Assembly: GCA_044351685.1 (NCBI GenBank)
Contig: JBILFK010000075.1
Span: 1-7,260, forward strand
Direction: 5' to 3'
DNA length: 7,260 nucleotides
Source of the DNA: JALHRI01 sp044351685
Lineage (GTDB): Bacteria; Pseudomonadota; Alphaproteobacteria; Rickettsiales; UBA3002
In this document: one piece after another, positions 5,784 to 7,260 of the stretch
Layout of the letters: every line of letters starts with the position of its first letter
Numbering within the stretch: position 1 is the stretch's first letter
Notes under the pieces: model-generated
What the model saw: only the letters and a program-made list of their open reading frames with translations
The model's database searches: none
What the model was told of the DNA's origin: nothing
Position numbers and translations under genes: made by a program

Positions 5784-6032
5784 ATGCCAAAACGTATTTT
5801 GCAGGGTGTGGTGGTTAGCGATAAGGCGACCAAGACCGTGTCGGTAAAAGTGGAACGCAAAATCAAGCACCCACTTTATAACAAAATTATCCGTCGCAGC
5901 AAAAAATATGCTGCGCACGATGAAATGGGCTGCAAGACCGGTGATGTTGTACGCATCGAAGAGTCGCGCCCAATGAGCAAAACCAAGCGTTGGGTTGTGG
6001 CCGAGCGCGTGTCGCAAGCCGCAGAAGTATAA
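5784..6032 (+). CDS. rpsQ: 30S ribosomal protein S17
   Basis: S17 is an OB-fold primary binder of the 16S rRNA 5' domain. The 82 residues (84 in E. coli) start MPKRILQGVVVSDKATKTVSVKVERKIKHPLYNKII, then show SKKYAAHDE (39-47), GDVVRIEESRPMSKTKRW, which is the family signature, and a short VVAERV end. A GGGAG site at 5771-5775 lies 8 nt before ATG 5784. It closes the classical S10 series and ends in TAA. The next gene, rplN, follows after 25 nt with no terminator-like hairpin. Confidence 0.97.
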   Translation: MPKRILQGVVVSDKATKTVSVKVERKIKHPLYNKIIRRSKKYAAHDEMGCKTGDVVRIEESRPMSKTKRWVVAERVSQAAEV

Positions 6033-6057
6033 CCGGGCGAGCATAGGGAGATAGAAT

Positions 6058-6426
6058 ATGATTCAGATGCAAACCCGAATGGATGTGGCCGATAATTCCG
6101 GTGCACGTGAAGTGATGTGCGTGAAAGTGCTTGGCGGTTCGCACCGCAAGACCGCATCGGTAGGCGATATCGTGGTGGTATCGGTGAAAGATGCGATTCC
6201 GCGCGGTAAAGTGAAAAAGGGCGATGTGCACCGTGCAGTGATTGTGCGTACGCGTTTCGCGCTGAAGCGTCAGGATGGTTCGGCGATTCGTTTTGATCGC
6301 AACGCAGCCGTGCTGATCAACAAGCAGGGCGAGCCTATTGGTACCCGTATTTTCGGGCCAGTAGCACGCGAACTGCGCGCAAAGAAATTTATGAAAATCG
6401 TCTCACTGGCACCAGAAGTGCTCTAG
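6058..6426 (+). CDS. rplN: 50S ribosomal protein L14
   Basis: L14 lies at the subunit interface beside L19 and contacts 16S rRNA. The 122 residues (123 in E. coli) begin MIQMQTRMDVADNSGAREVMCVKVLGG, the almost invariant family start, continue through GDIVVVSVKDAIPRGKVKKGDVHRAVIVRT and FDRNAAVLIN, and end GTRIFGPVARELRAKKFMKIVSLAPEVL. AGGGAG at 6045-6050 lies 7 nt before the ATG. In E. coli this gene opens the separate spc operon; here the 25 nt gap shows no promoter, so either transcription continues from the S10 genes or a promoter lies inside rpsQ (not seen). Ends in TAG. Confidence 0.98.
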   Translation: MIQMQTRMDVADNSGAREVMCVKVLGGSHRKTASVGDIVVVSVKDAIPRGKVKKGDVHRAVIVRTRFALKRQDGSAIRFDRNAAVLINKQGEPIGTRIFGPVARELRAKKFMKIVSLAPEVL

Positions 6427-6445
6427 AGAAACAACAAGGAAACGC

Positions 6446-6449
6446 GAGA
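6446..6449 (+). promoter_or_regulatory. Weak Shine-Dalgarno site of rplX
   Basis: GAGA lies 6 nt before ATG 6456. A better match, AAGGA at 6436-6440, is 15 nt away, farther than usual. The 29 nt rplN-rplX gap therefore lacks a well-placed strong site, unlike most neighbours. Confidence 0.45.
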
Positions 6450-6455
6450 TTCGTT

Positions 6456-6773
6456 ATGGCAGCAAAAATTAAAAAAGGCGACACGGTGATTGTTCGCACT
6501 GGCAAAGATAAAGGCAAAACCGGAGAAGTACTGAAAGTGCTGGTAGCCGAGCAGCGCGTGCTGGTACAGGGCATCAACGTTGCCAAACGTCACGAGAAAC
6601 CATCGATGAAATCGACCGGTGGCGTGACACAAAAAGAACTTTCGATTCACGTATCGAATGTTGGGCTTGTGGACCCTAAAGATGGGAAAGCAACGCGCAT
6701 AGGATTTAAACTGCTGGAGGATGGCAAAAAAGTGCGTGTTGCCAAACGTTCCGGCGAAGTAGTGAATGCATAG
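6456..6773 (+). CDS. rplX: 50S ribosomal protein L24
   Basis: L24 is an assembly-initiator protein of the 50S that later sits near the tunnel exit. The 105 residues (104 in E. coli) start MAAKIKKGDTVIVRTGKDKG, followed by KTGEVLKVL. This is the KOW motif at roughly 5-28, with the family's G-K-D-K-G-K-x-G-x-V pattern. Further on are VQGINVAKRHEKPS, a GGVTQKELSIHVSNVGLVDP segment, and ATRIGFKLLEDGKKVRVAKRSGE. The start is fixed by homology, since its ribosome binding site is weak. It ends in TAG, which together with the following GTAGGG forms the rplE ribosome binding region. Confidence 0.97.
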   Translation: MAAKIKKGDTVIVRTGKDKGKTGEVLKVLVAEQRVLVQGINVAKRHEKPSMKSTGGVTQKELSIHVSNVGLVDPKDGKATRIGFKLLEDGKKVRVAKRSGEVVNA

Positions 6774-6783
6774 GTAGGGTGTC

Positions 6784-7260
6784 ATGGCGAAGACCGCAGC
6801 AGTAAAAAAAGAAGTAAACAAGCCACGCTTGCAGGAAGTGTACGAGAAAGAAATCGTGCCTGCTCTGAAAGAGAAGTATGGCTACAAGAACGTGATGGAA
6901 GTTCCGCGTCTTGAGAAAATTGTCATTAACATGGGCGTAGGCGAAGCCGTTGCTGATCAAAAGCAAATGCAGGCCGCCGCCGAAGAAATGACGCTGATCG
7001 CTGGCCAGAAGCCTGTGATCACCCGCGCGAAAAAAGCCGAAGCAACCTTCAAACTGCGTGCCGGTTTGCAGATTGGTTGCCGCGTCACCCTGCGCAAACA
7101 ACGCATGTACGAATTCCTGGATCGCTTTGTGAACATTGCGATGCCACGCATTCGTGACTTCCGCGGCATCAACCCAAAAAGCTTCGATGGCCGTGGTAAC
7201 TACAATATGGGTCTTAAGGAGCAGTTAGTGTTCCCCGAGATTAACTACGATAAAGTGTCG
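6784..7260 (+). CDS. rplE: 50S ribosomal protein L5, 3'-truncated by window edge
   Basis: L5 binds 5S rRNA in the central protuberance and contacts P-site tRNA through an exposed loop. The visible 159 residues start MAKTAAVKKEVNKPRLQEVYEK, a little longer at the N-terminus than in E. coli. Hallmarks are VPRLEKIVINMGVGEA (40-55), ISGQKP-like LIAGQKPVIT (71-80), GCRVTLRKQRMYEFLDRF (98-115) and PRIRDFRGINPKSFDGRGNY (121-140). The P-site loop (81-97) reads RAKKAEATFKLRAGLQI and differs at several usually conserved positions. About 20-30 C-terminal residues lie beyond the window, judging by E. coli (179). AGGG at 6776-6779 precedes ATG 6784 by 4 nt within a TAGGTAGGG stretch that begins with the rplX stop. 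Confidence 0.97.
   Translation, partial: MAKTAAVKKEVNKPRLQEVYEKEIVPALKEKYGYKNVMEVPRLEKIVINMGVGEAVADQKQMQAAAEEMTLIAGQKPVITRAKKAEATFKLRAGLQIGCRVTLRKQRMYEFLDRFVNIAMPRIRDFRGINPKSFDGRGNYNMGLKEQLVFPEINYDKVS

Noticed and set aside
6033..6057. Terminator between rpsQ and rplN
   Set aside because: No inverted repeat followed by a T-run is present in the 25 nt gap.
790..6773. Reassignment of TAG as a sense codon, suggested by its frequency
   Set aside because: Every TAG falls at the expected family length and none occurs inside a gene. Reading through would fuse S10 to L3 and L22 to S3. TAG acts as a normal stop.
6740..6830. S8-type translational operator near the rplX-rplE junction, as known from the E. 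coli spc operon
   Set aside because: I could not find a convincing S8-site-like hairpin by eye. A covariance search would be needed before claiming it.

Overview
The window is a continuous piece of a bacterial translation gene cluster, all on the + strand: the 3' two-thirds of tuf (EF-Tu), then the complete S10 operon series rpsJ-rplC-rplD-rplW-rplB-rpsS-rplV-rpsC-rplP-rpmC-rpsQ, running directly into the start of the spc series rplN-rplX-rplE, with rplE cut by the right edge. Twelve complete and two partial protein genes fill almost every base. The largest gap is 36 nt (rpsC to rplP), and one pair (rplD/rplW) overlaps by 4 nt.

The protein sequences look like those of a Gram-negative bacterium of the Pseudomonadota, most probably an alphaproteobacterium. 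The basis is recalled family sequence: the central L3 block, the L4 loop and the acidic Ala/Glu/Val tail of L3 resemble alphaproteobacterial forms. I cannot name a genus. Base composition looks balanced to slightly GC-rich by eye and is uniform along the window, with no sign of transferred DNA.

Layout: 1-792 tuf; 810-2872 S10, L3, L4, L23; 2889-4412 L2, S19, L22; 4422-6032 S3, L16, L29, S17; 6058-7260 L14, L24, L5 (partial). The genes act together. EF-Tu delivers aminoacyl-tRNA, and the other products are structural parts of the 30S (S10, S19, S3, S17) and 50S (L3, L4, L23, L2, L22, L16, L29, L14, L24, L5) subunits. With only 17 nt between tuf and rpsJ and 25 nt between rpsQ and rplN, and no visible terminator or promoter in either gap, the str, S10 and spc blocks are probably co-transcribed here.

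I find no mobile element, CRISPR array, RNA gene or unknown system. This is ordinary core genome. The only points worth a second look are small: a strong preference for TAG stop codons (8 of 14), which are often embedded in the next gene's Shine-Dalgarno region; a triple ATG at rpsJ with no room for an S10-type leader; weak ribosome binding sites at rplP and rplX; and a few local departures in L3, L4, L5, L23 and S3.
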